From: Desulfosporosinus lacus DSM 15449
GTDB taxonomy: Bacteria; Bacillota; Desulfitobacteriia; Desulfitobacteriales; Desulfitobacteriaceae
Assembly: GCF_900129935.1 (NCBI RefSeq)
Contig: NZ_FQXJ01000022.1
Span: 1-64,000 of the forward strand
DNA length: 64,000 nucleotides
Direction of reading: 5' to 3'
This document shows positions 63,142 through 64,000 of the stretch, one piece after another. A model generated the notes under the pieces. That model was not told the DNA's origin. It made no database searches and saw only the letters and a program-made list of their open reading frames with translations. How positions within the stretch are numbered: the first letter of the stretch is position 1; every line of letters starts with the position of its first letter. A program made the translations under genes and the position numbers.

Positions 63142-64000
63142 TTGCAAACAAACCTGAATCTTTCCGCACATAAGACAATTATTATAGCCTTTCTTGGATT
63201 TGTTCTCATAACAGGTTTTACTGTACCAATCATGTATAACCAATACGAAACACAGAGACAAATCCGTTCCCAGACAGAACTGCATGCTCAGCAATTACAG
63301 GAGCAAGAGCGCCAACAAGCCATAAAGGATCAGCAAATTGAAGATGCGGCGCGTGCGGCCCAACTTGAGGCTGAACGGGAGAGTTATCTTATGGCGAATA
63401 CAGCCTATGCCGATAAGGATTATTTTCAGGCTATAGAACTCTATAAAAGAATAACCTCAATAAATGAAGCGGATTACCTAACTGCCCAGGACCAGATCAA
63501 GAAATCCACTACGGAAATGTACTCTTATTATCTGGATAAAGCAGGGAGCTTAAGCAAACAGGGTAATCAACAGGAAGCCATAAGACTCCTGACGGATATG
63601 TCAGCTTATTACCCTGATGATGCACAAATACAAAGCGATCTTCAAAAGTATCGGGAATTGCAGGTAGCAGAGAAAAGTTTGATTTCTTATAAGGGACCGA
63701 TTGAGCATATTTTTTTCCATCCGCTGCTGGCTTATCCGTCCCTGACTTTCGATGGGGATGCGGATTCCAATGGATTTAATCAGTATTTTGTGACTGTAAG
63801 TGAATTTAAAAAGATTCTCGACCAGATTTATGCCAACAATTATATTTTGGTCAACGCAAATGCTTTATATGAAGAAAAAGCAGAGGACGGGAAAACGGTC
63901 TTGGTGAGGAAAGAGCTAAAGCTTCCTCCCAACAAGAAACCGCTCATCTTATCTGTTGATGATGTTAATTATCCGGATTACAAATCAACCAATGGGACGA
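63142..64000 (+). CDS. Polysaccharide deacetylase-like protein with helical repeats (partial)
   Basis: The frame is open to the window end (286 codons seen). An N-terminal membrane anchor (TIIIAFLGFVLITGFTVPI) is followed by a coiled coil rich in Gln/Glu (residues about 40-85), TPR-like helices (YLMANTAYADKDYFQAIELY; AGSLSKQGNQQEAIRLLTDM) and then a domain beginning IEHIFFHPLLAYPSLTFDGD and PPNKKPLILSVDDVNYPDYK. The last is the start of a polysaccharide-deacetylase-like domain. TTG 63142 is chosen because AAAGGA lies 9 bases upstream; ATG 63133 is in frame but too close to it. Confidence 0.75.
   Translation, partial: MQTNLNLSAHKTIIIAFLGFVLITGFTVPIMYNQYETQRQIRSQTELHAQQLQEQERQQAIKDQQIEDAARAAQLEAERESYLMANTAYADKDYFQAIELYKRITSINEADYLTAQDQIKKSTTEMYSYYLDKAGSLSKQGNQQEAIRLLTDMSAYYPDDAQIQSDLQKYRELQVAEKSLISYKGPIEHIFFHPLLAYPSLTFDGDADSNGFNQYFVTVSEFKKILDQIYANNYILVNANALYEEKAEDGKTVLVRKELKLPPNKKPLILSVDDVNYPDYKSTNGT

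Overview
The window looks like a chromosome segment of a strictly anaerobic, low-GC, spore-former-type Firmicute of the Desulfosporosinus/Desulfitobacterium kind (Peptococcaceae sensu lato). This is inferred from content, not from a marker gene. The clues are a corrinoid methyltransferase pair, an aldo/keto reductase with a ferredoxin-like tail, a DUF3786 protein, a selenium-type YedE/TusA/DUF3343/class V aminotransferase cluster, CWB2 surface proteins, strong AGGAGG-like ribosome binding sites and frequent TTG/GTG starts. No rRNA, tRNA or CRISPR array was seen.

Region 1 (1-32.9 kb) is accessory and heavily rearranged. Intact genes (DUF4440, Rpn nuclease, a TacT-like acetyltransferase with a small partner, retropepsin-like protease, panB, UvrD-type helicase, a sigma factor fused to other domains, Imm42, Uma2, DUF4256, amidohydrolase, a large RCC1/CWB2 surface protein, a PLD-helicase, DUF3786, an acyl carrier protein, GNATs) lie among truncated and chimeric relics. 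The relics are mostly partial second copies of genes found elsewhere in the window: helicase, UvrD C-terminus, CWB2, old yellow enzyme, DUF4440, DUF3102. Others are SDR, ABC-2 permease, PII and integrase relics.

The most striking element is a dispersed ~380-bp repeat present in four apparently complete copies (1.06, 28.5, 30.75 and 31.96 kb) and several degenerate ones (6.8, 12.4, 16.75, 22.3, 44.2, 53.5, 58.3 kb). Each full copy has a GC-rich hairpin, an extended -10 promoter, usually a leader stem that pairs with the Shine-Dalgarno, a 25-codon hydrophobic peptide gene, a 14-bp stem acting as a bidirectional terminator, and a strong convergent promoter (TTGCAT-17-TATAAT or a near variant). 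That convergent promoter should make a ~120-nt antisense RNA overlapping the toxin mRNA 3' end. This is the architecture of txpA/ratA- and bsrG-type type I toxin-antitoxin loci. One degenerate copy has lost the antitoxin half and also carries a toxin frameshift and a damaged -10. Another keeps only the antisense half.

Region 2 (33-52.5 kb) is more orderly: a PucR-type regulator divergent from a methyltransferase/corrinoid protein pair, a secreted LysM 5'-nucleotidase, a Rob-like AraC regulator, pyruvate carboxylase, an isochorismatase-like hydrolase, and a YesM/YesN two-component system next to a BMP lipoprotein and a dual-ATPase/two-permease ABC importer, probably for nucleosides. The importer operon is interrupted by a GC-rich, apparently structured non-coding stretch.

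Region 3 (52.6-64 kb) holds a second Uma2 protein, a PHP relic, the aldo/keto reductase, the full old yellow enzyme, a methyl-accepting chemotaxis protein, a decayed toxin element, a frameshifted RelA/SpoT gene, the selenium-type operon (yedE-tusA-DUF3343-aminotransferase) and the start of a polysaccharide-deacetylase-like gene cut by the window end.
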